This document shows positions 10,906-20,443 of a stretch of 64,000 bases of DNA, piece by piece. A model generated the notes under the pieces. It saw only the letters and a program-made list of their open reading frames with translations. It was not told where the DNA came from and made no database searches. Position 1 is the first letter of the stretch. Each line of letters opens with the position of its first letter. Source of the DNA: Serratia entomophila. Lineage in GTDB: Bacteria; Pseudomonadota; Gammaproteobacteria; Enterobacterales; Enterobacteriaceae. Both the position numbers and the translations under genes were made by a program. The stretch covers positions 1,054,001-1,118,000 of the forward strand of contig NZ_CP082787.1 in assembly GCF_021462285.1 (NCBI RefSeq), in the 5' to 3' direction.

Positions 10906-11880
10906 TCATTCAAACCCCGTTACATGATGCGGCACATAGGCCGTCTCCAGCTCGGCCACTTCTTGCGGCGTCAGGCTCAGATCGACGGCGGCAATGGCGT
11001 CGGCCAGCTGTTCGCTGCGCGATGCGCCAACGATGGGCGCGCTGACAGCCGGTTTGCTCAACAGCCAGGCCAGGGCGATCTGCGCCCGCGACACGCCGCG
11101 CTCTTCAGCGAGGCTGGCCACGCGTTCGGCGATGATGCCGTCGATGCCTGCGGTTTCATCGTACAGATTTTTACCGACCTGATCGGACACCGTGCGCGCC
11201 GTGGTTTCTCCCCAGGGGCGGGTCAGCCTGCCGCGCGCCAACGGGCTCCAGGGCAGCACCGCAATGCCTTCGGCGGCGCACAGCGGGTGCATTTCGCGTT
11301 CTTCTTCGCGCTGGATCAGGTTGTACTGATCCTGCATGCTGACAAAGCGCGTCCAGCCGTGCAGATCGGCGGTATACAGCGCCTTGGCGAACTGCCAGGC
11401 ATACATAGAAGAAGCGCCGATATGGCGCGCCTTGCCGGCCTTGACCACGTCGTGCAGCGCTTCCAGCGTTTCCTCCAGCGGCGTTTCATAGTCCCACCGG
11501 TGGATTTGCAGCAGATCGACATAGTCGGTGCCCAAACGGCGCAGACTGTCGTCGATGGACTGCATGATTTTAGCGCGTGACAGGCCGCGCTCCAGGTTGC
11601 TCAGCGGAAAATAGACCTTGGTGGCGATCACCACCTCATCGCGGCGCGCAAAGTCGCGCAGCGCCCGGCCGACGATCTCTTCGCTGCTGCCGTCGGAATA
11701 ACTGTTGGCGGTGTCGAAAAAGTTGATGCCCGCCTCCAGCGCCTGCTTCAGCAGCGGCCGGCTGCTCTCCTCCGGCAGCGTCCAGGCGTGGTTACCGCGA
11801 TGGGGTTCGCCATAGGTCATACAACCCAGGCAGATGCGTGAAACGTTAAGATCGGTGTTGCCCAGTTTCAAGTACTTCAT
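10906..11880 (-). CDS. yajO: Aldo/keto reductase YajO
   Basis: A 324-residue NADPH-dependent aldo/keto reductase of the YajO type, a TIM barrel. The catalytic tetrad is visible as Asp56 (FFDTANSYSDG), Tyr61, Lys88 (VVIATKVYF) and His127 (LLQIHRWDYETP). The cofactor phosphate site is SWLLSKPAVSAPIVGASRSEQL-like near the C terminus. It is convergent with pgpA and downstream of dxs. In E. coli YajO has been linked to 1-deoxyxylulose and thiamine metabolism, which fits this neighbourhood; its substrate is not settled by sequence. Confidence 0.93.
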   Translation of the reverse strand: MKYLKLGNTDLNVSRICLGCMTYGEPHRGNHAWTLPEESSRPLLKQALEAGINFFDTANSYSDGSSEEIVGRALRDFARRDEVVIATKVYFPLSNLERGLSRAKIMQSIDDSLRRLGTDYVDLLQIHRWDYETPLEETLEALHDVVKAGKARHIGASSMYAWQFAKALYTADLHGWTRFVSMQDQYNLIQREEEREMHPLCAAEGIAVLPWSPLARGRLTRPWGETTARTVSDQVGKNLYDETAGIDGIIAERVASLAEERGVSRAQIALAWLLSKPAVSAPIVGASRSEQLADAIAAVDLSLTPQEVAELETAYVPHHVTGFE

Positions 11881-11927
11881 GCTTGCCTCCGATTCGCTGC
11901 TCAGACATTAACTGTAGCGCGCCGGAA

Positions 11928-11956
11928 ACAAAAACGCCCCCGCAAGCGGAGGCGTT
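11928..11956 (-). terminator. Intrinsic terminator after dxs
   Basis: Reading the minus strand, AACGCCTCCGC / GCGGGGGCGTT with a TT loop is followed by TTTTGTTT. It separates xseB-ispA-dxs from yajO, so yajO needs its own promoter or readthrough. Confidence 0.8.
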
Positions 11957-11975
11957 GGTCAGGCAAGGGCGGAAA

Positions 11976-13841
11976 TTACTGCGCCAGCCAGTTTTCGATA
12001 CTGCGCTGAATGCCGGCGGCGTCCAGCCCCAGCTCGGCGCGGACTTCTTCCTGGCTGCCCTGGGAAACAAAGCTGTCCGGCAGGCCGATATTCAGCACCG
12101 GCACCGGGCGACGTTTGGCCATCAGCAGCTCGTTAACGCCGCTGCCGGCGCCGCCCATGATGGCGTTCTCTTCCAGCGTCACCAGCACCTCGTGGCCGAC
12201 GGCCATCTCCAGCACCAATTGCTCGTCCAGCGGTTTGACGAAGCGCATGTCCACCAGCGTGGCGTTGAGCGCCTCCGCCGCTTTCGCGGCCTCCGGCAGC
12301 AGGGTGCCGAAGTTGAGGATAGCGATTTTCTCGCCTTCTCGGCGCACGATGCCTTTACCTATCGGCAACGCCGCGAGCGGCGCCAGCGTAGCGCCGGTGC
12401 CGGTGCCGCGCGGGTAGCGAACCGCGCTTGGCCCCTCGCCGTAGTGATAACCGGTGTACAGCATCTGGCGGCACTCGTTCTCGTCGCTTGGCGTCATGAT
12501 CACCAGGGTCGGGATGCAGCGCAAGAACGACAGATCGAAGGCGCCCTGGTGGGTTTGGCCATCGGCGCCGACGATGCCGCCGCGGTCGATGGCGAACAAT
12601 ACCGGCAGCTTTTGGATTGCCACATCGTGGATCACCTGGTCGTAGGCGCGCTGCAGGAAGGTGGAGTAGATAGCCACCACCGGCTTGTAGCCGCCGATCG
12701 CCAGCCCGGCGGCGAAGGTCACCGCATGCTGTTCGGCTATCGCCACGTCAAAATATTGCTGCGGGTATTCGCGCGAGAACTGCACCATGCCGGAGCCTTC
12801 GCGCATCGCCGGCGTGATGGCCATCAGCATGCTGTCTTTGGCGGCGGTTTCACACAGCCAGTCGCCGAAGATTTTCGAATAGCTCGGCAGGCCGCCGGCG
12901 CTCTTCGGCAGCGTGCCGCTGGCAGGATCGAATTTCGGCACTGCGTGGAAGCTGATCGGATCCTTTTCCGCCGGCGCGTAGCCGCGGCCTTTCTTGGTCA
13001 TGATGTGCAACAGCTGCGGGCCTTTCAGGTCGCGCATGTTTTTCAGCGTGGCCGCCAGCCCCTGCACGTCGTGGCCGTCGACCGGGCCGATATAGTTGAA
13101 GCCCAACTCTTCGAACAGCGTGCCGGGTACCACCATGCCTTTCAGATGTTCTTCGGTGCGTTTCACCAGCTCTTTGATGGGCGGCAGCCCGGACAGCACT
13201 TTTTTGCCGCCTTCGCGCAGCGTGGAGTAGAGCTTGCCGGACAGCAGCTGCGCCAGATGGTTGTTCAGCGCGCCGACGTTTTCTGAGATCGACATTTCGT
13301 TGTCGTTCAGCACCACCAGCATATCCGGATTGATATCCCCGGCGTGATTCATCGCTTCGAAGGCCATGCCGGCGGTGATGGCGCCGTCGCCAATCACGCA
13401 CACCGTGCGGCGGCCTTTGCCTTCACGCTCCGCCGCCACCGCCATGCCGAGGCCGGCGCTGATTGAGGTCGACGAATGGCCAACCGACAGCACGTCGAAT
13501 TCGCTTTCGTCGCGCCACGGGAAAGGGTGCAGGCCGTCTTTCTGGCGGATGGTGGCGATGCGATCGCGGCGGCCGGTCAGAATTTTGTGCGGGTAGGCCT
13601 GGTGGCCAACGTCCCATACCAGATGATCGAACGGCGTATTGTAGACGTAGTGCAACGCCACCGTCAGTTCGACGGTACCCAGCCCGGAGGCGAAGTGGCC
13701 GCTGGAACGGCTGACGCTGTCCAGCAGGTATTGCCGCAGTTCGTCACACAGCTTCGGCAGGCTCTCTTTCGGCAGCGAGCGGAGTTCTTCAGGATTTTCC
13801 ACTAGCGCCAAGGTCGGGTATTTGGCTATATCAAGACTCAT
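11976..13841 (-). CDS. dxs: 1-deoxy-D-xylulose-5-phosphate synthase
   Basis: Dxs joins pyruvate and glyceraldehyde 3-phosphate, the first step of the non-mevalonate isoprenoid pathway, and also feeds thiamine and pyridoxal synthesis. It has 621 residues, one more than E. coli. The thiamine diphosphate site is [21 protein letters not shown] near residue 150. HHVYN- and [22 protein letters not shown] motifs lie in the N-terminal domain, and [17 protein letters not shown] supplies the catalytic Glu. It follows ispA after 91 bp that contain a collapsed repeat. Confidence 0.98.
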   Translation of the reverse strand: MSLDIAKYPTLALVENPEELRSLPKESLPKLCDELRQYLLDSVSRSSGHFASGLGTVELTVALHYVYNTPFDHLVWDVGHQAYPHKILTGRRDRIATIRQKDGLHPFPWRDESEFDVLSVGHSSTSISAGLGMAVAAEREGKGRRTVCVIGDGAITAGMAFEAMNHAGDINPDMLVVLNDNEMSISENVGALNNHLAQLLSGKLYSTLREGGKKVLSGLPPIKELVKRTEEHLKGMVVPGTLFEELGFNYIGPVDGHDVQGLAATLKNMRDLKGPQLLHIMTKKGRGYAPAEKDPISFHAVPKFDPASGTLPKSAGGLPSYSKIFGDWLCETAAKDSMLMAITPAMREGSGMVQFSREYPQQYFDVAIAEQHAVTFAAGLAIGGYKPVVAIYSTFLQRAYDQVIHDVAIQKLPVLFAIDRGGIVGADGQTHQGAFDLSFLRCIPTLVIMTPSDENECRQMLYTGYHYGEGPSAVRYPRGTGTGATLAPLAALPIGKGIVRREGEKIAILNFGTLLPEAAKAAEALNATLVDMRFVKPLDEQLVLEMAVGHEVLVTLEENAIMGGAGSGVNELLMAKRRPVPVLNIGLPDSFVSQGSQEEVRAELGLDAAGIQRSIENWLAQ

Positions 13842-13864
13842 TCGATACTCGTATCAGAGGATTT

Positions 13865-13920
13865 TACCCTTACCTTTCATGCCGCATCGGTGTTGGCTGC
13901 AGCGTGAAATCTATTGGGTA
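13865..13920. repeat. Collapsed 56-bp version of the dispersed element
   Basis: The ends TACCC (13865-13869) and GGGTA (13916-13920) bound a segment made of the two terminal arms fused together. Read on the minus strand, the right end TACCCAATAGATTTCACGCTGC differs from the left end of the copy after tgt at only two positions. The other arm carries GCATCGGTGTTGGC, the counterpart of GCCAACAC.GATGC in the copy at 8251-8372. It lies between ispA and dxs. Confidence 0.65.
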
Positions 13921-13932
13921 TAACGTCACACG

Positions 13933-14853
13933 TTAATTGTCGCGTTCAATAATGAAGCTGGCTAACGCTCGCAATGGCGCTGTGTTATAAGATTCCGCTG
14001 CCAATATGTCTAATGCAGCTAATGCTTCCTGATAGAGATCCCACGCTTTTGCCTTCGCGCTGTCAAGCCCGAGCAAAGCAGGATAGGTGCTCTTTCCGTG
14101 TTGTTGGTCCGCTCCCTGGCGTTTTCCGATTTTTTCTGTTTCGCCGACAACGTCCAGAATGTCATCCTGCACCTGAAACGCCAGGCCGACAGCAGCGGCA
14201 TAGCGATCCAGCTGCGGCAGCGCCGCCCGGCCTGGTTCACCGGCGGCGAGGGCGCCGAGGCGGATAGCCGCGCGGATCAACGCGCCGGTTTTGTGACGGT
14301 GGATCTGCTCCAGCGCTTCCAAATTGATTTGCTTGCCTTCGGCTTCCAAATCCAACGACTGGCCGCCGCACATGCCGGCGACGCCGCTGGCGGTCGCCAA
14401 TTCGGACACCATGGCCAGCCGATCGCGCAGCGCTACGTCGGGCATCTCGGCGTCGGCCAAAATGGTAAAGGCCAGGGTCTGCAGCGCATCGCCGGCCAGG
14501 ATCGCGTTGGCTTCGCCGAATTTGATATGGCAGGTTGGCTGGCCGCGGCGCAGATCGTCGTCGTCCATCGCCGGCAGATCGTCATGGATCAGCGAGTAGG
14601 CGTGGATGCACTCCACCGCGGCGGCCGGCGCATCCAGATTATTCAGCGCCACGCCAAACATTTGCCCGGTAGTGTAGACCAGGAACGGCCGCAGGCGTTT
14701 GCCGCCCAGCAGCGCGCCGTGGCGCATCGCCGCCACCATGTTGCCGTCGTTGAACGGCAGGGGGGCGATAAAATCCAACAGCGTGCGATCGGCGCGCTGG
14801 CGGAAAGCCTGCAGCTGATCGGCAAAGGCGGCGGATGAGGCGATCTCAGACAT
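13933..14853 (-). CDS. ispA: Farnesyl diphosphate synthase
   Basis: IspA makes farnesyl diphosphate from dimethylallyl and isopentenyl diphosphates, feeding quinone side chains and undecaprenyl synthesis. It has 306 residues. The first aspartate-rich motif is DDLPAMDDDDLRRG near residue 91, the second is FQVQDDILDVVGETEKIGK near residue 230, and GGKRLRPFLVY is near residue 50. It starts 5 bp after xseB stops and is followed by dxs on the same strand. Confidence 0.97.
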   Translation of the reverse strand: MSEIASSAAFADQLQAFRQRADRTLLDFIAPLPFNDGNMVAAMRHGALLGGKRLRPFLVYTTGQMFGVALNNLDAPAAAVECIHAYSLIHDDLPAMDDDDLRRGQPTCHIKFGEANAILAGDALQTLAFTILADAEMPDVALRDRLAMVSELATASGVAGMCGGQSLDLEAEGKQINLEALEQIHRHKTGALIRAAIRLGALAAGEPGRAALPQLDRYAAAVGLAFQVQDDILDVVGETEKIGKRQGADQQHGKSTYPALLGLDSAKAKAWDLYQEALAALDILAAESYNTAPLRALASFIIERDN

Positions 14854-14858
14854 GGCGG

Positions 14859-15122
14859 TTACTCGGCATCCGGGGTGAAAGGCGCCAGCGGCGCATCTTC
14901 GGCGCTGTCGTTCAGTAATATTTGCACGCGCTGTTCCGCCTGCTGCAGCTTTTGCTGGCCCTGGCGCGCCAGCTGTACGCCGCGTTCGAATTCGTTCAGC
15001 GCGTCTTCCAGCGGCAATTCACCTGATTCCAGACGCGTGACGATGCTTTCCAGTTCGCTGAGGGAGCTTTCGAAGCTGACATTTTGCTCTGTACTGTCTG
15101 ATTGTGCTGGTTTTTTCGGCAT
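14859..15122 (-). CDS. xseB: Exodeoxyribonuclease VII small subunit
   Basis: The small helical subunit of exonuclease VII, 87 residues. It contains the family core [51 protein letters not shown], a helical hairpin. Several copies bind each XseA. It is the first gene of the xseB-ispA-dxs operon and diverges from thiI, as in E. coli. Confidence 0.97.
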   Translation of the reverse strand: MPKKPAQSDSTEQNVSFESSLSELESIVTRLESGELPLEDALNEFERGVQLARQGQQKLQQAEQRVQILLNDSAEDAPLAPFTPDAE

Positions 15123-15237
15123 AATTTTCTTTTTACATCATCATGTGAACAGTGGCGCCAGAGCCTATCCTAGCGGATCTTGATTAGCAAATCATGGCGC
15201 GCTTGTATGGTTTTGTGCGCAGAGCCCGGCGATATGG

Positions 15238-15246
15238 TGATATACT
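15238..15246 (+). promoter_or_regulatory. Predicted extended -10 promoter for thiI
   Basis: TGATATACT gives the TG of an extended -10 followed by TATACT, 37 bp upstream of the thiI start. No good -35 box is spaced to it, which is tolerated by extended -10 promoters. This is a prediction from sequence only. Confidence 0.45.
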
Positions 15247-15282
15247 CCGCGCCGTAATTCTTATCTGACAACAAAGACCGCC

Positions 15283-16731
15283 ATGAAGTTTATCATTAAA
15301 TTGTTCCCGGAAATCACCATCAAGAGCCAATCTGTGCGCTTGCGCTTTATCAAGATCCTCTCGACCAATATTCGCAACGTCCTGAAGCAGTATGATGAAA
15401 CGCTGGCGGTTGTCCGTCACTGGGATCATATCGAAGTTCGCGCCAAAGATGAAAATCAACGGCCGGTGATTGCCGACGCGCTGACGCGCATTCCCGGCAT
15501 CCACCATATTCTGGAAGTGGAAGACCGCGCTTATACCGATATCCACCACATCTTCGAACAGACGCTGGAAGCTTACCGCGAACAGCTGGAAGGGAAAACC
15601 TTCTGCGTGCGGGTTAAACGCCGCGGCAAGCAGGCGTTCAACTCGCAGGACGTGGAGCGCTACGTCGGCGGTGGGCTGAACCAGCATATCGAAAGCGCGC
15701 GGGTGAATCTTTCTCGGCCGCAGGTCACGGTGAACCTGGAGATCGAAGACGACAAGCTGATGCTGGTCAAGGCGCGCCGCGAGGGCATCGGCGGCTACCC
15801 GGTCGGCACCCAGGAAGACGTGCTGTCGCTGATTTCCGGCGGCTTTGACTCCGGCGTGTCCAGCTACATGCTGATGCGCCGCGGTTGCCGCGTGCATTTC
15901 TGCTTCTTCAACCTGGGCGGTGCGGCGCATGAGATCGGCGTCAAGCAGGTGGCTCACTACCTGTGGAACCGCTTTGCCAGTTCGCACAAGGTGCGTTTCG
16001 TCGCCATCGACTTCGAGCCGGTGGTGGGCGAGATCCTGGAGAAAGTCGACGACGGCCAGATGGGCGTGGTGCTCAAACGCATGATGGTGCGCGCCGCTTC
16101 CCAGGTGGCCGAACGCTACGGCGTGCAGGCGCTGGTGACCGGCGAGGCGCTGGGGCAGGTATCCAGCCAGACGCTGACCAACCTGCGCCTGATCGACAAC
16201 GCGTCCGACACCCTGATCCTGCGGCCGCTGATTTCTCACGACAAAGAGCACATCATTAAGGTGGCGCGCGAGATCGGCACCGAAGACTTCGCCAAAACCA
16301 TGCCTGAATACTGCGGCGTGATTTCGAAAAGCCCGACGGTGAAGGCCATCAAAGCCAAAATCGAAGAAGAAGAAAGTCATTTCGATTTCGCCATTCTTGA
16401 CCGGGTGGTCAGCGAAGCGAAGAACGTCGACATCCGCACCATCGCCGAACAGGCGCAGGAGCAGGTGGCCGAAGTGGAAACCGTGGCGCAGTTTGGCGCC
16501 GACGAAGTGATCCTCGATATCCGCTCGAACGATGAACAGGAAGACAAACCGCTGAAGCTGGAGCAGGTGGAAGTCAAACCGCTGCCGTTCTATAAGCTCA
16601 GCACCCAGTTTGGCGACCTGGATCAAAGCAAGACCTACCTGCTGTACTGCGAGCGCGGCGTGATGAGCCGCCTGCAGGCGCTGTATCTGATCGAGCAGGG
16701 CTACAGCAACGTGAAGGTCTATCGGCCTTAA
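15283..16731 (+). CDS. thiI: tRNA 4-thiouridine synthase / thiamine sulfur carrier ThiI
   Basis: ThiI adenylates U8 of tRNA and transfers sulfur to make 4-thiouridine; it also relays sulfur to ThiS for the thiazole of thiamine. It has 482 residues. The domains are NFLD/THUMP (about 1-165), an adenylating PP-loop [10 protein letters not shown] near residue 186, and a C-terminal rhodanese domain with the persulfide Cys456 in YCERGVMS. The conserved [11 protein letters not shown]ys lies near residue 344. Divergent from xseB. In E. coli the next gene is yajL; here a secretion locus intervenes. Confidence 0.97.
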   Translation: MKFIIKLFPEITIKSQSVRLRFIKILSTNIRNVLKQYDETLAVVRHWDHIEVRAKDENQRPVIADALTRIPGIHHILEVEDRAYTDIHHIFEQTLEAYREQLEGKTFCVRVKRRGKQAFNSQDVERYVGGGLNQHIESARVNLSRPQVTVNLEIEDDKLMLVKARREGIGGYPVGTQEDVLSLISGGFDSGVSSYMLMRRGCRVHFCFFNLGGAAHEIGVKQVAHYLWNRFASSHKVRFVAIDFEPVVGEILEKVDDGQMGVVLKRMMVRAASQVAERYGVQALVTGEALGQVSSQTLTNLRLIDNASDTLILRPLISHDKEHIIKVAREIGTEDFAKTMPEYCGVISKSPTVKAIKAKIEEEESHFDFAILDRVVSEAKNVDIRTIAEQAQEQVAEVETVAQFGADEVILDIRSNDEQEDKPLKLEQVEVKPLPFYKLSTQFGDLDQSKTYLLYCERGVMSRLQALYLIEQGYSNVKVYRP

Positions 16732-17108
16732 GCGCAAACGACCGGGCCCGGCGTTATCTGACGCCGGCCCGCCATTAAGCTTCTCCGTTTAGCCCGTTAA
16801 CGCCACCCGCCCGCTGCGTTATTTTGCTCCCCGATTGCTGATTAATATAAATAGCTTTATATATTCTAATTTCAAATGAGTTAACCCTGCCCGTTCATGT
16901 GACAGCGTATTTTATTATTGTTGTTAATATATCTTTTAATAAGGCGACAACTGCCATAACATTAATATTCGTCGTTCTATTTTATGGCGACGAGTTTTGT
17001 TGTTAATTTATTCGTATGGCCAAGAATACGCGGTAATTGTATTTATTTAAATAATGAATGGCCAATATGGATAAATAAAATGGATAGTATCAATAAAGGA
17101 AATATCTA
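16732..17108. other. A+T-rich leader before the two-partner secretion locus
   Basis: A GC-rich hairpin at 16744-16770 follows the thiI stop. From about 16845 the composition drops abruptly to A+T-rich tracts that run up to the exoprotein start, preceded by AAAGGAAAT. No coding frame is evident. Such composition is typical of horizontally acquired regulatory DNA bound by H-NS-type proteins, but no specific regulator site is recognisable. Confidence 0.5.
16744..16770 (+). terminator. Hairpin after thiI
   Basis: CCGGCGT / ACGCCGG with further GGGC/GCCC pairing forms a strong stem 12 bp after thiI, but no T-run follows. It is a possible terminator marking the left border of the inserted locus. 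Confidence 0.4.
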
Positions 17109-18689
17109 ATGCAATTAAACAAAACAAGGCTTTTATTCTCGATGCTGGTGCTGTGGGGGCACAGCGCTCTGGTGATGGCCGAAATCGTTCCGCAAAACGG
17201 GACGCCCGACAGCGTCAATCAGGTGCCGGTCGTCAATATCAACGCGCCTGGCGCAGACGGCGTATCGCATAACCGCTATTCGCAGTTTGATGTGGGGACT
17301 CAGGGCGCCATCCTGAATAATAGCGCCACGGAGAGCCATACCGCCCTGGCCGGGAAGGTGGCCGGCAATAATCAGCTTGGCGGCCGCGGCGCAGCGGTTA
17401 TTTTGAATGAGGTCAACTCATCTAATAAGAGCGTGCTTAACGGTTTGGTTGAGGTGGCGGGCCAGCGCGCCGACGTGGTGATTGCCAATAAGGCCGGCAT
17501 TACCTGCAACGGCTGCGGCTTTATCAATGCGCGCAATGGCGTATTAACCACCGGGGAGCTGCAGTTTAAAAATGGCGCTTTTAGCGGCTACAAGGTTGAA
17601 CAGGGAAATATCCTGGTTGAAGGCCAGGGCATGAAAAAGGGGGACGTCGACTATACCGCTATCCTGGCCCGCACTGAGACTATCAGCGCCTCTGTGCATG
17701 CCGAGTCCTTGCTGGTATCCGCCGGGAAAAAAAACATTTCCGCCGATTTAACGCAAATAAACCCAGCCGCATTTTCTAAAGATAAACCAGATGTATTGAT
17801 TGATGTTGCTGAACTGGGCGGGATGTATGCCGGCAAGATTAAGCTGGTCGCCACGGAGAACGGCGTGGGCATCAATTCCACAGGCGCGCTGGTTCCCGTC
17901 GGCTTGGTCAACCGCGGCCATATTCAGGCGCAGCAGGGCGGTGTCGCTATCGCTGCGGATGCGCTGGTCAACCATGGAGACATTGCTTCAACAGGGCAAT
18001 TGGGCATCAGCACCGGCCTGCTGCAGAACAATGGGCGGGTACAGGCGAACAATGACGTTGCCATCGACGCGATCCTGTTGAACAACACCGGCAGCCTGCG
18101 GGCAGAGAACGGCGCGATGGCGCTGCGAAGCAACAGCCTTAACAACGGCGCGGAAATCCGTGCCGAGCGCGATATGCAGCTCAGCACCACGCAGCTGAAC
18201 AATTCCGGCAGCGTCCAAACCGCAAAGGGGAGCCTGCGGCTCATGGCCGCCAGCGTTAACAACATCGGCCAGATTCAGGCTGGGCAGGGGCTGCAGCTCA
18301 GCGCCACCCAGTTGAGCAATCTCGGCGGCATTCGCACTGAAAACGGCGGGCTGAGCATCCTGACCACCAGCCTGAACAACGGCGGGCAGGTTCAGTCGGG
18401 GGGCGCGCTGCATATCAACAGCGCGAACGTGTTGAATTTCTCCAACGGCACCCTTGCGGCGCAGGATGACGTCAACATCCAGGGATCTTCTATCGACAAT
18501 TTTGGCCGCATCGTCTCGCGCTCTTCCTCGGTCGGTTTCAATAGCGTACGTCTCTATAATCGCGGGGAAGTCGAGGCCGCCGGCGACATCAGCAGCCGCG
18601 GGCTGCTTTTCAGCAATCCCGGCTCGATGGTTTCCTCCACCGGGGTGGTGACGCATAACGGCAAGGCCATCAAAAAGCCTGTGCACTGA
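17109..18689 (+). CDS. Short TpsA exoprotein (filamentous haemagglutinin/haemolysin-like)
   Basis: A 526-residue secreted protein of the two-partner secretion family. The signal peptide (about residues 1-24, ending VMA) precedes a TPS domain. The domain has NRYSQFDVGTQGAILNN near residue 57, VILNEVNSSNKSVLNGLVEVAGQRADVVIANKAGITCNGCGF, and the cysteine pair CNGC. The usual NPNL motif reads NNQL here. From about residue 266 to the end there are roughly 13 repeats of about 20 residues with consensus NNxGxIQAxxGLxLxxxxL, predicted beta-helix rungs. The protein then stops. No toxin, RGD or C-terminal domain follows, whereas FHA and ShlA homologues are 1,500-5,000 residues. There is no frameshift evidence in the 3' spacer. 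An adhesin or spacer-like surface protein is inferred. Confidence 0.85.
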   Translation: MQLNKTRLLFSMLVLWGHSALVMAEIVPQNGTPDSVNQVPVVNINAPGADGVSHNRYSQFDVGTQGAILNNSATESHTALAGKVAGNNQLGGRGAAVILNEVNSSNKSVLNGLVEVAGQRADVVIANKAGITCNGCGFINARNGVLTTGELQFKNGAFSGYKVEQGNILVEGQGMKKGDVDYTAILARTETISASVHAESLLVSAGKKNISADLTQINPAAFSKDKPDVLIDVAELGGMYAGKIKLVATENGVGINSTGALVPVGLVNRGHIQAQQGGVAIAADALVNHGDIASTGQLGISTGLLQNNGRVQANNDVAIDAILLNNTGSLRAENGAMALRSNSLNNGAEIRAERDMQLSTTQLNNSGSVQTAKGSLRLMAASVNNIGQIQAGQGLQLSATQLSNLGGIRTENGGLSILTTSLNNGGQVQSGGALHINSANVLNFSNGTLAAQDDVNIQGSSIDNFGRIVSRSSSVGFNSVRLYNRGEVEAAGDISSRGLLFSNPGSMVSSTGVVTHNGKAIKKPVH

Positions 18690-18698
18690 TAAAGGTGT

Positions 18699-18738
18699 GC
18701 CGCTCCGCCGGGTTTATGGAATAGCCCGGCGGAGCGGC
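18699..18738. terminator. Perfect 14-bp inverted repeat between exoprotein and transporter genes
   Basis: GCCGCTCCGCCGGG at 18699-18712 pairs perfectly with CCCGGCGGAGCGGC at 18725-18738 across a 12-nt loop. It has no T-run, so it may act as an mRNA-stability or attenuating hairpin that sets the ratio of exoprotein to transporter. Confidence 0.65.
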
Positions 18739-18782
18739 GGGAATATCCCTCCGCCATGGCGCGGGGGGAAGGATAAGTGGGC

Positions 18783-20387
18783 ATGAAAAGGGATTTTTTT
18801 ATTCTTTGCTGCGGGCTGTTAATCAGCTGCGGCGGTCACGCTGGCTCAGCGGCCGCGCTGCTACCCAAAGAAAGCGTCGCTCAGGAAAGCCTCATCAGTG
18901 AGGCGCAGCGCAAACTGTTGCCGATCCTGCGCCCGGCCTTGGTGCCGCAGGCGGCAACGCCCGCGGATGACGGGCTGTTTATTGCGGAAACCCCATGCGG
19001 GGCCATCGGCACCGTTGAATTGGCGCCGTCAACGCCAGCGTTTTTGAATGCTGTCGCGCAGAGCGCCCGTGGCCACTGCATTGGCGCCAACGGGCTGGCG
19101 CGTTTGCAAAGAAAACTGCAAAACGAGCTGATTGCGCGCGGCTACATTACCTCCCGGCTGTCGCTGGCCGTGGACGGGCGCAACGCGGAAACCTTAGTCG
19201 TTGCGGTCCATTACGGACGGGTGGGGCAACTCAGGCTGTCGGCGGGCAGCAGCCCGCGCTTTCACCCCGCTTTCACCTTTCCGCTCGCCCCCGGCGACGT
19301 GCTCAACCTGCGGCAAATAGAGCAGGGCCTGGAAAATATCGGCTTAATTCCCGATGTCGTCAGCGACATTCGCATCACGCCCGGCAGCGCGCCGGGTGAG
19401 AGCGACATCGAAATTTATCGCCGGCAGGACAAGTATTGGCGCATGGCGGCGTGGATGGACGACAGCGGAGCGCGCTCAACCGGCCGCTATCAGGCAGGAG
19501 GGGCGCTATACCTGGATAACCCGAGCGCGCTGAATGACGTGTTTTATGCGTCGATGGCGCGCAGCGTCTTCACCTCATCGCGTAAGGGCAATGAAAGCCG
19601 TGCGCTCTACTACAGCCTGCCCTTTGGCTTCTGGAGCGTTAACCTGTTCGCCGGCGACAGCCGTTATCATCAAACCATCAACGGCAACGCCACGGCGTAC
19701 CGTTATCAGGGGCGCTCCGCCTACTGGGGAGGGCAGGCCGGCTACACCCTGTCTCGCAGCAGCAGCCAAAGAACCGCACTGAGCGCGCAGCTATTGCAGC
19801 GGGTATACCGTTATTACCTGAATGACACCGAAATCGAGTTGCAGCGGGCAAGACTGACGAATATGAAATGGGGGATCAGTCATCTGCGGTATAGAGATAG
19901 CGATCAGATTGCCCTTTCTGCCGACATCATCACCGGGAGCGGCGAGCGGGCGGAAAATATGCTGAAGTTCGGCGCCAGTATTTTAAAACCCTTCAGCATG
20001 GCGGGAGGCCGCCTGCGCTATCTTGGCGAGCTGTCGGGCCAGGTGGCGCACGCTGCGCCGCCAATCCAGGATAAATCTTTTATTGGCGACCGTTCGACGG
20101 TAAGAGGATTTCGCGGCGACTATAAGCTGATTGGCAGCAGCGGAGGCTATTGGCGCAACACCTGGCTGCTGGATGCCGGTGCGCTGCAGCCCTATGTGGG
20201 CCTGGATTACGGGCAACTGAGCAGACAGGGGGAGGACGGCGGGCGGCTGGCGGGCGGGGTGATTGGCCTACAGGCGCTCAGGGGCGCTCTTTCCGCTGAC
20301 CTATTCGTTGGCGCGCCGCTGGAGAAGCCGGCTCAATTGCCGGCGGATCGGGGAATTGTGGGGTTTTCCAGCCAGGTAAGGTTTTGA
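18783..20387 (+). CDS. TpsB outer-membrane transporter (ShlB/FhaC family)
   Basis: The protein exports the adjacent exoprotein across the outer membrane. I prefer the ATG at 18783 (534 residues) over an upstream GTG because GGGGAAGGA ends 9 bases before it. A signal peptide (about 1-24) is followed by a POTRA-rich periplasmic part (about 30-200) with GLARLQRKLQNELIARGYITSRLSLA and LNLRQIEQGLENIGLIP. A 16-strand barrel follows, with the family signature STVRGFRGDYKLIG near residue 442, whose VRGF/Y motif tips loop 6. The protein ends in an aromatic residue (VRF), as needed for BAM assembly. Confidence 0.92.
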   Translation: MKRDFFILCCGLLISCGGHAGSAAALLPKESVAQESLISEAQRKLLPILRPALVPQAATPADDGLFIAETPCGAIGTVELAPSTPAFLNAVAQSARGHCIGANGLARLQRKLQNELIARGYITSRLSLAVDGRNAETLVVAVHYGRVGQLRLSAGSSPRFHPAFTFPLAPGDVLNLRQIEQGLENIGLIPDVVSDIRITPGSAPGESDIEIYRRQDKYWRMAAWMDDSGARSTGRYQAGGALYLDNPSALNDVFYASMARSVFTSSRKGNESRALYYSLPFGFWSVNLFAGDSRYHQTINGNATAYRYQGRSAYWGGQAGYTLSRSSSQRTALSAQLLQRVYRYYLNDTEIELQRARLTNMKWGISHLRYRDSDQIALSADIITGSGERAENMLKFGASILKPFSMAGGRLRYLGELSGQVAHAAPPIQDKSFIGDRSTVRGFRGDYKLIGSSGGYWRNTWLLDAGALQPYVGLDYGQLSRQGEDGGRLAGGVIGLQALRGALSADLFVGAPLEKPAQLPADRGIVGFSSQVRF

Positions 20388-20443
20388 ATTGCAGCCGGGG
20401 TTCTCAGCCTCGGCCCGCTGGCGTGACAGGCCGCGGGATGGGG

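Noticed and set aside
17109..18689. Contact-dependent inhibition (CdiA) gene
   Set aside because: There is no VENN/ELYN-type junction, no C-terminal toxin and no small immunity gene; the next gene is the TpsB transporter.
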